Shown here piece by piece: positions 53,513 through 64,000 of a stretch of 64,000 nt of DNA; position 1 is the stretch's first letter, and each line of letters starts with the position of its first letter. The stretch spans positions 86,302-150,301 of the forward strand of contig NZ_PZKC01000010.1 in assembly GCF_003034845.1 (NCBI RefSeq), written 5' to 3'. The notes below the pieces were generated by a model, which was given only the letters and a program-made list of their open reading frames with translations, searched no databases and was not told where the DNA came from. Made by a program: the position numbers and the translations under genes. The DNA comes from Pseudothauera lacus (GTDB lineage: Bacteria; Pseudomonadota; Gammaproteobacteria; Burkholderiales; Rhodocyclaceae).

Positions 53513-54773
53513 GCTCATCGCGATCATCGTCCTGGTGCTCCTCCTGCTTGCCGGGTGGGGGTTTCATCAGCGCTACGAGTTCGTCACCGAATGGGTCGAC
53601 GAGGGCCCGGGGCCGCTTGCGCTGCGCGATCCCCTGCTGGCTGCGCGGCGCTACCTGGAAGCAGCGGGCATGGCCGTGGCGGTGGCGGATCGCCAGATCC
53701 GCGACGATGCACTGGCCCGCACGGGAACGCTGATCGTCGGTGCCGGCACCGAGGTGGTGAGCTCGCGTCAGGCGGCGCAACTGCTTGGCTGGGTGGCGCG
53801 CGGAGGACACCTGATGGTGACCGCCAGCGAGAATCCCGGCGATCCCCTGCTGAGCCGCGTCGGGGTGTCGCGCCTGCCGGCGTTTCGTGCCGGCGAGAGA
53901 GAGCGGATCTGTGGCGCTGCGCAGGAAAGCCTGCCGGCCAGCAAGAATGCGCTGCCTCACGAGACAGGGGCTGCAAGTCACGCGCCCAAGCAGCCTGCCG
54001 GTGCGGCACGCGCTTCCCGGAAGACCGGGCCCGACAAGCGCGCGCCAGGCCCGCCGGAGATCGTCCTCGCGGATTTTCCTGAGCCGCTGAGGGTGGACTT
54101 CAGTCAGAGCCACGTGCTGATCGAATGCGGAAGCCACTCGAACGAGCGCGGCGCCGTAGTGGCGCGTTCTGAGGCCTTCAGCGGCCCCGCGGGCGTTCAC
54201 CTCGTGCGCTACGGCTGGGGGGACGGATGGATCACCGTGATCGCCGATCAACAGATCTGGCACAACGACTTCATCGGCCGTCACGATCATGCGCTGTTTC
54301 TCGAAGCCTTGATCGACGCCCACCGTCCGGTGCTGATACTGCACGGCAGCCCGGTGCCCTCGCTGTTTGCCCTCATCGCCAGGTACGGGAGCGAGGCAGT
54401 GCTCGCCGCATCCCTGTTCCTGCTGGCCTGGCTGGTGCGGCGGGGGCGTCGTTTCGGCCCCTTGCGCACGATCGAGATCCTGCAGCGGCGTGCGCTCGGT
54501 GAGCACATCCTCGCGGCGAGCCGCTACCGCTGGCGTCACGGTGGTGCCGAGAAGCTTCTCGGTGGCGCCCGGCTGGCGGTGCTGGCGCGCGCACGGCGGT
54601 GTCTGCCCGGCCTCATGGACGCCGATCCGGCTCAACAGAGCCAGTTGCTCGCCGAGCATACCGGACTACCCGTCGAGCTTGTCCATGGCGCCCTGCACGC
54701 CGACCCCGGCAGGCGGGCGCCGGAACTTCAAACAACCGCAAGCAGCCTGCAATCCCTGTGGATACGACTATGA
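53502..54773 (+). CDS. DUF4350-containing membrane protein
   Basis: 423 aa from ATG 53502 (MRLRLIAIIVLVLLLLAGWG). An N-terminal transmembrane segment is followed by a periplasmic DUF4350 domain (about 40-260; LLAARRYLEAAGMAVAV, LGWVARGGHLMVTASEN) similar to glutamine amidotransferase folds, and a second helix near 285-303. A Lys/Ala/Pro-rich stretch at about 150-185 is likely flexible. The stop overlaps the moxR start (ATGA). Confidence 0.82.
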   Translation: MRLRLIAIIVLVLLLLAGWGFHQRYEFVTEWVDEGPGPLALRDPLLAARRYLEAAGMAVAVADRQIRDDALARTGTLIVGAGTEVVSSRQAAQLLGWVARGGHLMVTASENPGDPLLSRVGVSRLPAFRAGERERICGAAQESLPASKNALPHETGAASHAPKQPAGAARASRKTGPDKRAPGPPEIVLADFPEPLRVDFSQSHVLIECGSHSNERGAVVARSEAFSGPAGVHLVRYGWGDGWITVIADQQIWHNDFIGRHDHALFLEALIDAHRPVLILHGSPVPSLFALIARYGSEAVLAASLFLLAWLVRRGRRFGPLRTIEILQRRALGEHILAASRYRWRHGGAEKLLGGARLAVLARARRCLPGLMDADPAQQSQLLAEHTGLPVELVHGALHADPGRRAPELQTTASSLQSLWIRL

Positions 54774-55750
54774 ACTCGCACATCGACAACATTCGCTTCG
54801 ACGCCGCCATTGCCGCCCTGGCTCAGCTGCGTGCCCGCCTCAACGAGCAGGTGATGGGTCAGACCGCTGTCGTGGACCAGGTTCTGGTCGCGCTGATTGC
54901 CAATGGCCACGTCCTCATCGAGGGTGTTCCCGGACTGGGCAAGACTCTGCTGGTGCGGGTGCTGGCGGAGTGTTTTGCCGGCACCTTCCGGCGCATTCAA
55001 TTCACCCCCGATCTGATGCCGGGCGACATCACCGGCCACGCCATGTTCGACATGCAGGAGAATCGCTTCCGCATGTGCCACGGGCCGGTATTCACCAATC
55101 TGCTGCTCGCCGACGAAATCAACCGCGCGCCCGCCAAGACGCAGGCTGCGCTGCTCGAAGTCATGCAGGAGCGCCAGGTCACCATCGACGGCAGCGCGCT
55201 GGCGGTTCCGCAGCCGTTCATGGTGCTGGCGACGCAGAACCCGATCGAGCACGAAGGCACGTATCCCTTGCCGGAGGCCCAGCTCGACCGTTTCCTGCTC
55301 AAGGTCTATATCGATTATCCGAGCGCACCCGACGAGCTTGGCATTACCCGCAGCATCACGGGCATCGGCAGCGCCCCCCGCGCGGCGTCGCCGGGCCTTG
55401 CCCCGCTCATGGATGCGGGCGCGATCGGCGCCCTGCAGCAGGCTGCCGAGGCCGTCGCGGTGGACGAGCAGGTGCTCGACTACGTCGTGCGCCTGGTGCG
55501 CGCGAGCCGCAATCACCCGGCTCTGCTGCGTGGTGCCGGCACACGTGCGTGCATCGCCCTGGTCAACTGCGCGCGTGCGCATGCGCTGCTGCGCGGTGAG
55601 CGCTTCGTGGTGCCGGATGACGTCAAGGTGATGGCCTTGCCGGTGATGCGCCACCGCGTCACGCTCAGCGCCAGCGCCGAGATCGACGGCCTTGATGCCG
55701 ACCGGGTGCTCGCCGGCATCATCACCACCGTGGACGCGCCGCGTACATGA
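54770..55750 (+). CDS. MoxR-family AAA+ ATPase
   Basis: 326 aa from ATG 54770, overlapping the DUF4350 stop. MoxR ATPases act as chaperones for assembly or activation of VWA-domain or membrane complexes. Walker A EGVPGLGKTLLVR, Walker B LLLADEINRAPAKTQAALLE, sensor VLATQNPIEHEGTYPLPEAQ and LDRFLLKV are all intact. Paired with the DUF58 gene directly downstream, as is usual. Confidence 0.95.
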   Translation: MNSHIDNIRFDAAIAALAQLRARLNEQVMGQTAVVDQVLVALIANGHVLIEGVPGLGKTLLVRVLAECFAGTFRRIQFTPDLMPGDITGHAMFDMQENRFRMCHGPVFTNLLLADEINRAPAKTQAALLEVMQERQVTIDGSALAVPQPFMVLATQNPIEHEGTYPLPEAQLDRFLLKVYIDYPSAPDELGITRSITGIGSAPRAASPGLAPLMDAGAIGALQQAAEAVAVDEQVLDYVVRLVRASRNHPALLRGAGTRACIALVNCARAHALLRGERFVVPDDVKVMALPVMRHRVTLSASAEIDGLDADRVLAGIITTVDAPRT

Positions 55751-57099
55751 GACCGGGGCGGTACCTGCTCCTGCTGCTGGGCCTGTGGCTGGCGCTGGCG
55801 CTGGTATTGAGTGCCTTGCGCGTCGCCGCGCCGGAGTATGGCGGCACCCTGGTCGCCGCATGGTGGGCCTGCGGGGCGGTACTGGCGCTGGGGGCGATCT
55901 GGGATGCGCTGGCCTGCCCCCCGGCGACGGCCATCGAGGTGGTGCGCGTCCTGCCGGACAACCTTGCGCTGGCCGTGCGCAACGAAGCGCAGCTGGAGGT
56001 GCGCAACCTGGGCAGGTGGCCGATCAGACTGGAGGTCGCCGATGATCCGCCCACGCATGTCGACGTCCCGGAGCTGCCCCGCCAGCTCGTCCTTGCTGCG
56101 GGCGCGCAGGCACGGCTGAGCTACGGCATCTTCCCGCGCCGGCGGGGGGATGCGCATTTTGGCCGGCTCTGGCTGCGGCGCTACAGCCCGCTCGCCCTGT
56201 GGGAGGTGCGCAGCCGCCCGGGGGAGGTTGCCAGCGTTCGGGTCTTTCCCAACTTCGTTGCCGCCAGCCGCCTTGCCGGCATGGATCTGGAGCGTGAGGT
56301 GGGCGCAATCGGCGTGCATCTGCGCCAGCGGCGCGGCGATGGGATGGACTTCCATCAGTTGCGCGAATTCCGCGCCGGCGATGCGCTGCGACAGATCGAC
56401 TGGAAGGCGACGGCACGCTATCGCAAGCCCATTTCGCGTGAGTACCAGGATGAGCGTGATCAGGACATCCTCTTCCTGCTCGACTGTGGCCGCCGCATGC
56501 GTGCGCGCGATGCCGCGCTGAGCCACTTCGACCATGCGCTCAATGCCTTGCTGCTGACGGCCCAGGTCGGCTTGCGGCAGGGCGACGGTGTCGGCCTGCT
56601 GACCTTTGCTGCGGCGGAGCGCGGTGCCGATGTCGACGGCACGCGCTGGCTGGCGCCGGTCAAGGGCGCCAAGGCGCTCAACCAGCTTGTCCACCAGGTT
56701 TATGATCTGCACAGCAGCACGGCCGCGAGCGACTACCTCGAAGCGGCGCAGGGCTTGCTTGAACGCCATCGCAAGCGTGCGCTGGTGATTCTGGTGAGCA
56801 ACGTGCGCGAAGAGGATGCCGACGACCTTCATGCCGCAGCCACCCTGCTTGCCCGTCGCCACCGTGTGGTCATCGCCAGCCTGCGTGAGCAGGCACTCGA
56901 CGAGCGCATCGGGGCAGACCCCGAGGGGCTCGACGAGACGCTCGCGGTGCTCGGCACGCTGGATTACCTGAGGGCGCGGGAACGCCTGCTGCTTGAGCTG
57001 CGCCAGCGTGGTCTGAGCGTGATCGATACCCTGCCGCAACAGCTGCACGTCGAGCTGGTGGCCGAGTATCTGCGCCTCAAGCGCAGCAACGCGCTATGA
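55747..57099 (+). CDS. DUF58 domain protein
   Basis: 450 aa. Two N-terminal membrane helices (about 5-55), then a beta-rich part and the DUF58 signature DALRQIDWKATARYRKPISR, preceded by FHQLREFRAG. It is followed by a VWA-like fold starting ILFLLDCGRRMRARD. DUF58 proteins partner with MoxR ATPases. It overlaps the moxR stop by 4 bp and ends the operon; a strong hairpin follows. Confidence 0.92.
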   Translation: MRPGRYLLLLLGLWLALALVLSALRVAAPEYGGTLVAAWWACGAVLALGAIWDALACPPATAIEVVRVLPDNLALAVRNEAQLEVRNLGRWPIRLEVADDPPTHVDVPELPRQLVLAAGAQARLSYGIFPRRRGDAHFGRLWLRRYSPLALWEVRSRPGEVASVRVFPNFVAASRLAGMDLEREVGAIGVHLRQRRGDGMDFHQLREFRAGDALRQIDWKATARYRKPISREYQDERDQDILFLLDCGRRMRARDAALSHFDHALNALLLTAQVGLRQGDGVGLLTFAAAERGADVDGTRWLAPVKGAKALNQLVHQVYDLHSSTAASDYLEAAQGLLERHRKRALVILVSNVREEDADDLHAAATLLARRHRVVIASLREQALDERIGADPEGLDETLAVLGTLDYLRARERLLLELRQRGLSVIDTLPQQLHVELVAEYLRLKRSNAL

Positions 57100-57105
57100 G
57101 CGCGG

Positions 57106-57143
57106 CCGCTGCCGCGCCGGGCCGCTTGCGGGCGCGGCAGCGG
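57106..57143. terminator. Strong hairpin between the convergent DUF58 and NYN genes
   Basis: CCGCTGCCGCGCC (57106-57118) and its exact complement GGCGCGGCAGCGG (57131-57143) form a 13-bp GC stem with a 12-nt loop. No U-tract follows on either strand, so it is a 3'-end structure or weak bidirectional terminator rather than a classical one. Confidence 0.55.
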
Positions 57144-57156
57144 TCACTGGTCTGAC

Positions 57157-58386
57157 TCAGGCGGCGGTGTCGTCGTCCTTCTTGGCCTTGCGGGTGCGCG
57201 TGCTCTTGCGGACGGGCTTCTTCGTCGCCGCGCCGCTGTCGCCCTCATCGGCCACTGCGGGGGCGGGCGCCGGGGCCGCGGCGGTCTCGGTGCTGCCCGT
57301 CTTGCGCGGGCGGCGGCTGGTACGCTTGGGCTTTTCCGCACTTGCCACAGGGGTCTCGGCGGGCGCTGCGGCTGCTGTCGCAGCCTCTGCCACCGCTGCC
57401 GCCTCGGGTTGAGGCTCGGCCTGGCCATCTTCGGCTGCGGCGTCCTCGCGCTTGTCCTTGCGGGTGCGGCGGGTGCCGCGGCGACGGCTGCCTTCGGGCT
57501 TCTCCGCTGCCGCAGGCATTGCACCGCCCTCGCCTGCCGCGGAGGTGTCGGCGGTCGTGGCGGCGTCCGCTTCGGCCTCGACGGTGCGCGCACGGGTGAC
57601 GTAGGTGCCGGACTTGTCGTCGCGGCCGACCGCCAGCAGGCCGCGCGTGGCGGCTTCTTCGAGAAGGTTGCCGAAGGTGCGGAAGCCGTAATAGCTCTCG
57701 CTGAAGCCGGGATTGCGGCGCTTGATCACTTCCTTCAGCACCGAGGCCCAGATGCGCTCGGCGTCGCCGCGGTCGGCCATCAGGTCGGCAAAGGTCGTCG
57801 CCACCAGCTCCACGGCCTGGTTCTTGCGCTCTTCCATCTTGGCGCTGCGCTTGGCCTCCTCTTCCGGAGAGCGCTTCTCGCGTTCGCGGCGCTGGCCGCG
57901 CCCGGCTTCGCGCTCGCGTACCAGATCGTCGTAATAGATGAACTCGTCGCAGTTGGTCACCAGCAGGTCGGAGCACGACTGCTTGACGCCGACGCCGATG
58001 ACCTTCTTGGCGTTTTCGCGCAGCTTGGAGACCAGCGGCGAGAAGTCGGAGTCGCCCGAGATGATCACGAAGGTGTCGACGTGGGCCTTGGTGTAGCACA
58101 GGTCGAGGGCGTCCACGACCATGCGGATGTCGGCGGAGTTCTTGCCGGACTGGCGCACGTGGGGAATCTCGATGAGTTCGAAGTTGGCCTCGTGCATGGC
58201 GGCCTTGAAGCCCTTGTAGCGCTCCCAGTCGCAGTAGGCCTTCTTGACGACGATGCTGCCCTTGGCGAGCAGGCGTTCGAGCACCGGGCGGATGTCGAAC
58301 TTCTCGTACTGGGCGTCGCGTACGCCGAGGGCGATGTTCTCGAAGTCGCAGAAAAGCGCCATGCTGGCGGTGTCGTTGGTGGCCAT
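57157..58386 (-). CDS. NYN-domain (LabA/DUF88) ribonuclease-like protein with basic tail
   Basis: 409 aa from ATG 58386 (MATNDTASMALFCDFENIAL). The NYN domain (about 8-150) contains LFCDFENIALG, ADIRMVVDALDL and FVIISGDSDFSPLVSKLREN, whose aspartates form a PIN-like metal site, so RNA cleavage is expected. A LOTUS/OST-HTH-like segment may follow (about 205-270, VLKEVIKRRNPGFSES and LLEEAATRG). The final 130 residues are an Ala/Lys/Arg-rich disordered tail (KKPVRKSTRTRKAKKDDD) suited to nucleic-acid binding. Confidence 0.88.
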   Translation of the reverse strand: MATNDTASMALFCDFENIALGVRDAQYEKFDIRPVLERLLAKGSIVVKKAYCDWERYKGFKAAMHEANFELIEIPHVRQSGKNSADIRMVVDALDLCYTKAHVDTFVIISGDSDFSPLVSKLRENAKKVIGVGVKQSCSDLLVTNCDEFIYYDDLVREREAGRGQRREREKRSPEEEAKRSAKMEERKNQAVELVATTFADLMADRGDAERIWASVLKEVIKRRNPGFSESYYGFRTFGNLLEEAATRGLLAVGRDDKSGTYVTRARTVEAEADAATTADTSAAGEGGAMPAAAEKPEGSRRRGTRRTRKDKREDAAAEDGQAEPQPEAAAVAEAATAAAAPAETPVASAEKPKRTSRRPRKTGSTETAAAPAPAPAVADEGDSGAATKKPVRKSTRTRKAKKDDDTAA

Positions 58387-58432
58387 CGGGTCGGTCCGCA
58401 GGGGTGAAGACAGCAGTATACCGCCGCCCTGC

Positions 58433-58795
58433 TCAGGCTCCGCGCAATTCGTCGGCCTCCGCGGCGGTGAACAGGCGCGAGCGGGTGATGAAGCTCCTGC
58501 CGCTGCCGCATTCGAGCGAGAAGGTGCCGCCTTCGCCGTCGACGGCATCGATGATGAGCTGGGTGTGCTGCCAGTATTCGTATTGTGCGGCGCTGATGTA
58601 GAAGGGTACGCCGCCGACTTCGCCGAGGCGGATGTCGTGCGGGGAGATGCTGAGTTCGCCGGCGAGATAGCAGTTGGGGCTGCTGTTGTCGCAGCAGCCG
58701 CCGGACTGATAGAAGATCAGCTCAGGGCCGTGGCTGGCCTGCAGCTCGGCAATGAGCCGGCAGGCGGCCTGGGTGGCGGTGACGCGTTCGACCAT
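58433..58795 (-). CDS. DUF779 protein of the alcohol/aldehyde oxidation module
   Basis: 120 aa. LIFYQSGGCCDNSSPNCYL and VPFYISAAQYEYWQHTQLII are the DUF779 hallmarks; conserved cysteines suggest a metal or redox centre. DUF779 genes are regularly found next to ExaC/AcoD aldehyde dehydrogenases, as here. A well-formed intrinsic terminator lies between it and the alcohol dehydrogenase gene, so its expression may depend on read-through. Confidence 0.92.
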   Translation of the reverse strand: MVERVTATQAACRLIAELQASHGPELIFYQSGGCCDNSSPNCYLAGELSISPHDIRLGEVGGVPFYISAAQYEYWQHTQLIIDAVDGEGGTFSLECGSGRSFITRSRLFTAAEADELRGA

Positions 58796-58808
58796 GGGCG
58801 GCTCCGGG

Positions 58809-58834
58809 AAAAAGGCGGGGGCACGAGGCCCCCG
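58809..58834 (-). terminator. Intrinsic terminator between the Fe-ADH gene and the DUF779 gene
   Basis: On the minus strand CGGGGGC, loop CTCGT, GCCCCCG, two bases, then TTTTT (58813-58809). It lies 14 bp before the DUF779 start codon and downstream of the dehydrogenase genes. It would reduce DUF779 transcription relative to the enzymes. Confidence 0.7.
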
Positions 58835-58870
58835 GAATCCTGCAGGGAGGGAGGAGGAGAGGACTGCAGG

Positions 58871-60022
58871 TCAGAGGGCGCCGCGGAAGATGGCTTCGAT
58901 ATCGGCTTGCTGTGCCGGGCGCGGGTTGGTCAGGCCGCAGGCGTCCTTGAGGGCGTTGGCGGCCAGCGTGGGGATGTCTGCCGCCTTCACGCCCAGTTCG
59001 CCGAGGCCTTTGGGGATGCCGATGTCGGCGCTCAGCGCGCGGATGGCGTCGAGGCAACGGGCGGCATTGGCGGCGGCGGTGGCGCCGGCCTCGGCAACCC
59101 CCATGGCGGTGGCGACGTCGGCGAGGCGCTCGGCGACGACCGCCGCATTGAAAGCCTCGACGTGAGGCAGCAGGACCGCGTTGCAGACGCCGTGCGGCAG
59201 GTTGTAGAAGCCGCCGAGCTGGTGGGCCATGGCGTGGACGTAACCCAGCGAGGCGTTGTTGAAGGCCATGCCGGCAAGGAACTGGGCATAGGCCATGGCC
59301 TCGCGGGCGGCGACGTCCTGGCCGTCGGCGACGGCCTGGCGCAGGTTGGCGGCGATCATCGCCACCGCCTTCAGCGCGCAGGCGTCGGTGATCGGCGTCG
59401 CCGCGGTGGACACGTAGGCCTCGACGGCATGGGTGAGCGCGTCCATGCCGGTGGCGGCGGTCAGCGCTGGCGGCTTGGCGAGCATCAGCAAGGGGTCGTT
59501 GACCGACAGCAGCGGGGTGACGTGGCGGTCGACGATGGCCATCTTGATGTGGCGCGTTTCGTCGGTGATGATGCAGAAGCGCGTCATCTCGCTCGCTGTT
59601 CCGGCGGTGGTGTTGATGGCGATGAGCGGCAGCTGCGGCCTGGCCGAGCGGTCGACGCCTTCGTAGTCGGTGATGCTGCCGCCGTTGGTGGCGACCAGTG
59701 CGATGCCCTTGGCGCAGTCGTGCGGCGAGCCGCCGCCGAGCGAGACCACGCAGTCGCAGTTCGCGGCGCGCAGACGTTCAAGGCCGGCTTCGACGTTGCC
59801 GACGGTCGGGTTGGGTTGGGCGCCGGCGAAGATCGTGCTGGCGATGCCAGCCGCTTCGAGCAGACTGGCCACCCGGGCGGCAACGCCGGCTTTGTCCAGC
59901 CAGGCGTCGGTGACGATCAACGCGCGCCGGTAGCCATAGCCGCCAAGGGATTGCACTGCGCTTTCCAGACAGCCCTCGCCCATCATGTTGATGGCGGGAA
60001 TGAAGAAGGTGCTTGCTGCCAT
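58871..60022 (-). CDS. Iron-containing (group III) alcohol dehydrogenase
   Basis: 383 aa. Marks are [15 protein letters not shown], the nucleotide motif [30 protein letters not shown], and the metal ligands within [10 protein letters not shown] and [19 protein letters not shown]. It oxidises primary alcohols to aldehydes with NAD, feeding the adjacent aldehyde dehydrogenase. An ErcA/YiaY-like position next to ExaC-type ALDH suggests ethanol or similar alcohol metabolism. A stable intercistronic hairpin at 60043-60082 precedes it. Confidence 0.93.
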   Translation of the reverse strand: MAASTFFIPAINMMGEGCLESAVQSLGGYGYRRALIVTDAWLDKAGVAARVASLLEAAGIASTIFAGAQPNPTVGNVEAGLERLRAANCDCVVSLGGGSPHDCAKGIALVATNGGSITDYEGVDRSARPQLPLIAINTTAGTASEMTRFCIITDETRHIKMAIVDRHVTPLLSVNDPLLMLAKPPALTAATGMDALTHAVEAYVSTAATPITDACALKAVAMIAANLRQAVADGQDVAAREAMAYAQFLAGMAFNNASLGYVHAMAHQLGGFYNLPHGVCNAVLLPHVEAFNAAVVAERLADVATAMGVAEAGATAAANAARCLDAIRALSADIGIPKGLGELGVKAADIPTLAANALKDACGLTNPRPAQQADIEAIFRGAL

Positions 60023-60042
60023 GTAAGGTCCTCGTGATGTGT

Positions 60043-60082
60043 GCCCGCCCCGCCCGGCCGGTGAGGGCCGGGTGGGGCGGGC
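60043..60082 (-). other. Intercistronic hairpin between ALDH and Fe-ADH genes
   Basis: GCCCGCCCCGCCCGGCC (60043-60059) pairs with GGCCGGGTGGGGCGGGC (60066-60082) across a 6-nt loop with a single imperfect position, a 17-bp stem. No U-tract. It could stabilise the upstream ALDH message or attenuate transcription into the ADH gene. Confidence 0.6.
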
Positions 60083-60106
60083 CGATGCCGGATGCCCGGC
60101 GGTGGC

Positions 60107-61627
<1,521 letters not shown>

Positions 61628-61684
61628 CGTGTCTCCTCGTTATCTGAATGGCCGCTGGCGCCTGCCAGGCGGCTGGAGATCCCT

Positions 61685-61700
61685 AACAAGCGCCGTGCCA
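61685..61700 (-). promoter_or_regulatory. Sigma54 promoter of the ALDH gene
   Basis: On the minus strand TGGCAC-GGCGC-TTGTT: it matches TGGCAC-N5-TTGC(A/T) except for T in place of the -12 C. The -12 element is about 58 bp before the ALDH start codon. The neighbour is an activator with the GAFTGA sigma54 contact motif. Confidence 0.75.
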
Positions 61701-61762
61701 GGGTCACAAGTAATTGACGGACAAGGAAATCGACGATGGAGTGAGGTGTCGGCAGGCGTGCC

Positions 61763-61802
61763 TGTTACGTTCCATGCGGTGACAGGTGTAACAATCTGGA
61801 AC
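61763..61802. promoter_or_regulatory. Candidate upstream activator sites for AcoR
   Basis: TGTTACGTTCCA (61763-61774) is mirrored by GTAACA (61788-61793) and TGGAAC (61797-61802): paired inverted elements about 70-100 bp upstream of the sigma54 promoter, in the normal position for an enhancer bound by the divergent activator. Confidence 0.6.
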
Positions 61803-61923
61803 ACCTCCGGCCCGAGGGTGGCGAAAGTCTTGTATCCGTGCCTGGCCACCCTATACTCGGCAAAAAAGGAGAACCGGCGGCAGACCTGTCGCCGGCATAT
61901 GAACCGGAGAGGAGACCATCCCG

Positions 61924-63840
<1,917 letters not shown>

Positions 63841-63846
<6 letters not shown>

Positions 63847-63875
63847 CCCGGCAATCAAATACCGTTCGGGCTGAG
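63841..63875 (+). repeat. REP-like repeat, copy D, at the acoR stop
   Basis: TATTAACCCGGCAATCAAAT (first 20 bases) continuing to CTGAG is identical over 35 bp to the reverse strand of 22295-22329. The first six bases are the last codon and stop of acoR. Confidence 0.85.
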
Positions 63876-63890
63876 ATTCTATGGTTCTGG

Positions 63891-64000
63891 TCAAGCACGA
63901 GAGAGCCTGTCTGGGTCGAACTGCGTTTGAGTGCGGAACAGGGCGAACGCCGTGCGCAGCAATCGTCTGGCCAGGCAGACCAGGGCGGCGGTGGTCGGTA
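63891..64000 (-). mobile_element. C-terminal end of an IS110-type transposase (cut by window edge)
   Basis: 36 codons on the minus strand end at TGA 63893-63891: PTTAALVCLARRLLRTAFAL then FRTQTQFDPDRLSRA. The pattern of a helix ALVCLARRLLR followed by aromatic residues and FDP resembles the end of IS110/IS116-family transposases. Too little is present to fix the family. It is followed on that strand by the REP-like repeat and the acoR stop. Confidence 0.5.

Overview
The window is one high-GC bacterial contig segment. Gene content points to a betaproteobacterium, most likely of the Rhodocyclales (Thauera/Azoarcus/Aromatoleum type). The indicators are NnrU, an AcuR/AcuI-like pair, an AcoR-type sigma54 regulator facing an ExaC-like aldehyde dehydrogenase and an iron alcohol dehydrogenase, a zinc-site-depleted DksA, and GC-rich codon use. 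Genus is inference only.

Left part (1-17.1 kb): an integrated genomic island. Its right edge is a 48-bp copy of the 3' half of tRNA-Arg(CCG) at 17075-17122, directly beside a tyrosine integrase. Moving left come an orphan small gene, an AlpA-like excisionase, a small gene and a PriCT/Toprim/DUF927 primase-helicase: a replication-integration core like that of phage satellites and integrative elements. Cargo follows. One block is a XRE regulator with two 6-3-6 palindromes, a COG2958-like putative nuclease, a Nudix-fusion protein and a 107-aa partner. The other is a type I restriction-modification operon (hsdM-hsdS-four extra genes-hsdR) in which four non-RM genes lie between hsdS and hsdR. The left end and the intact tRNA lie outside the window.

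Junction (17.1-24.1 kb): a 1287-aa single-chain protein combines a methyltransferase, a PLD nuclease-like domain, an SF2 helicase, an S24 peptidase-like domain and DUF3427. It is followed by a ccdAB toxin-antitoxin pair, REP-like repeats, a decayed parD antitoxin and a perfect 15-bp inverted repeat of unknown function. It is accessory in character.

Core part (24-64 kb): mostly housekeeping genes. These include phosphoglycerate mutase, NnrU, a hybrid-input sensor kinase, an M48 protease, an AcuR/AcuI-like pair with matching operators, TtcA, a pteridine reductase-like SDR, MidA-like methyltransferase, a tightly overlapping FrnE-SDR-GST-hydrolase operon behind a lytic transglycosylase, a PLP aminotransferase, DksA, a CobW-type GTPase, YidD and a RecC without RecB/RecD beside it. 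A seven-gene MoxR-DUF58-DUF4129-SpoIIM-RDD membrane operon and a NYN-domain RNase follow. The last block is the sigma54-controlled alcohol/aldehyde oxidation module (AcoR, ExaC-like ALDH, Fe-ADH, DUF779). The window ends in what looks like an IS110-type transposase.

The strongest candidates for something undescribed are the island cargo at 7.7-11.2 kb, the four genes inside the hsd operon, the five-domain defence-like fusion at 17.3-21.2 kb, and a repeat whose end supplies the last tyrosine codon and stop codon of three different genes.
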